From the NCBI GenBank assembly GCA_903832735.1, contig CAILCO010000087.1, forward strand, positions 17,654-81,653: DNA of 64,000 nucleotides. Direction: 5' to 3'. Source of the stretch: an uncultured Sterolibacterium sp. (lineage in GTDB: Bacteria; Pseudomonadota; Gammaproteobacteria; Burkholderiales; Rhodocyclaceae). Every line of letters begins with the position of its first letter. Position 1 is the first letter of the stretch. This document shows, piece by piece, positions 63,894 through 64,000 of this stretch. The notes under the pieces were generated by a model that had not been told where the DNA came from, made no database searches, and was given only the letters and a program-made list of their open reading frames with translations. Position numbers and translations under genes: made by a program.

Positions 63894-64000
63894 TCATACC
63901 CTGACGGCGAGAGCGAGCAACTGCACGGGATCCGGGCTGAATCGCGGCGACCGGTCGAGCGCCCTGAACCAACCGAGATAATTTGCGAGGTATTTCGTGG
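63894..64000 (-). CDS. C-terminal end of an unidentified protein (cut by the window edge)
   Basis: Open minus-strand frame ending at TGA 63894-63896; the visible 34 residues include KYLANYLGWFRALDRS and PDPVQLLALAVRV. GC content returns to the genome average here. It could be the tail of a transposase or another gene read toward the integron; too short to name. Confidence 0.3.
   Translation of the reverse strand, partial: TKYLANYLGWFRALDRSPRFSPDPVQLLALAVRV

Overview
The window looks like the chromosome of a GC-rich betaproteobacterium, probably Rhodocyclales or Sterolibacteriaceae. The reasons are the divergent thiD/rubA pair, the oxygen-independent ubiquinone genes ubiU-ubiV-ubiT, the order ribBA-ribH-nusB-thiL-pgpA-pncC-recA-recX and rpoN-hpf-ptsN-hprK, a regulatory phosphotransferase set without sugar permeases, metX-metW, and gshA-gshB of the betaproteobacterial type. 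I saw no tRNA, rRNA, CRISPR array or phage structural gene.

Layout. 1-6.8 kb: thiD (cut by the window edge), rubredoxin, an orphan chemotaxis-type fragment, then ubiU/ubiV/ubiT behind a well-placed FNR-type site, a VanZ-like protein, a MazG-like hydrolase, a [2Fe-2S] ferredoxin and an alpha/beta hydrolase. 6.8-12.7 kb: a NodI/NodJ-like ABC exporter, an unassigned coiled-coil membrane protein, cutA, dsbD, ribE. 12.7-27.2 kb: an accessory catabolic island lying between ribE and ribBA. It holds a MoaD-like carrier, a three-subunit molybdopterin oxidoreductase, two tandem tripartite-tricarboxylate (Bug) receptors, a tungsten-type aldehyde oxidoreductase, a ketopantoate reductase-like enzyme, a ThDP enzyme, an amidohydrolase/decarboxylase, a flavin monooxygenase and a MarR regulator. 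Near-identical 15-bp sites occur at both ends of the island, just downstream of its promoter and upstream of marR, which suggests one regulon.

27.2-36.9 kb: a core run (ribBA to hprK) with tight overlaps. 36.9-43.7 kb: cfa, ttcA, a pteridine-reductase-like SDR, tcdA, a MidA-type methyltransferase, an MFS transporter and a thioesterase. 43.7-48.1 kb: a second small catabolic unit (TcuA-like flavoprotein, GntR regulator, type I 3-dehydroquinate dehydratase, EamA transporter) with an operator overlapping its promoter. 48.1-62.5 kb, nearly all minus strand: a CHASE-GGDEF cyclase with a solute-binding protein, an MFS transporter, a succinate-semialdehyde-type dehydrogenase, AmpG-like permease, metW, metX, ptsI, ptsH, a mannose-type EIIA, gshB, gshA and an orphan adenine methyltransferase. 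62.6-64 kb: an integron integrase with a candidate attI site and an AT-rich stretch encoding a 30-residue membrane microprotein.

Two families of dispersed intergenic repeats run through the window. Family A (about 60 bp; six copies and one remnant) is a hairpin element whose leading CTAG supplies the stop codon of the neighbouring gene in five of seven cases. Family B (about 100-200 bp; five copies) is GC-rich and sits mostly between genes that would otherwise be tightly packed.
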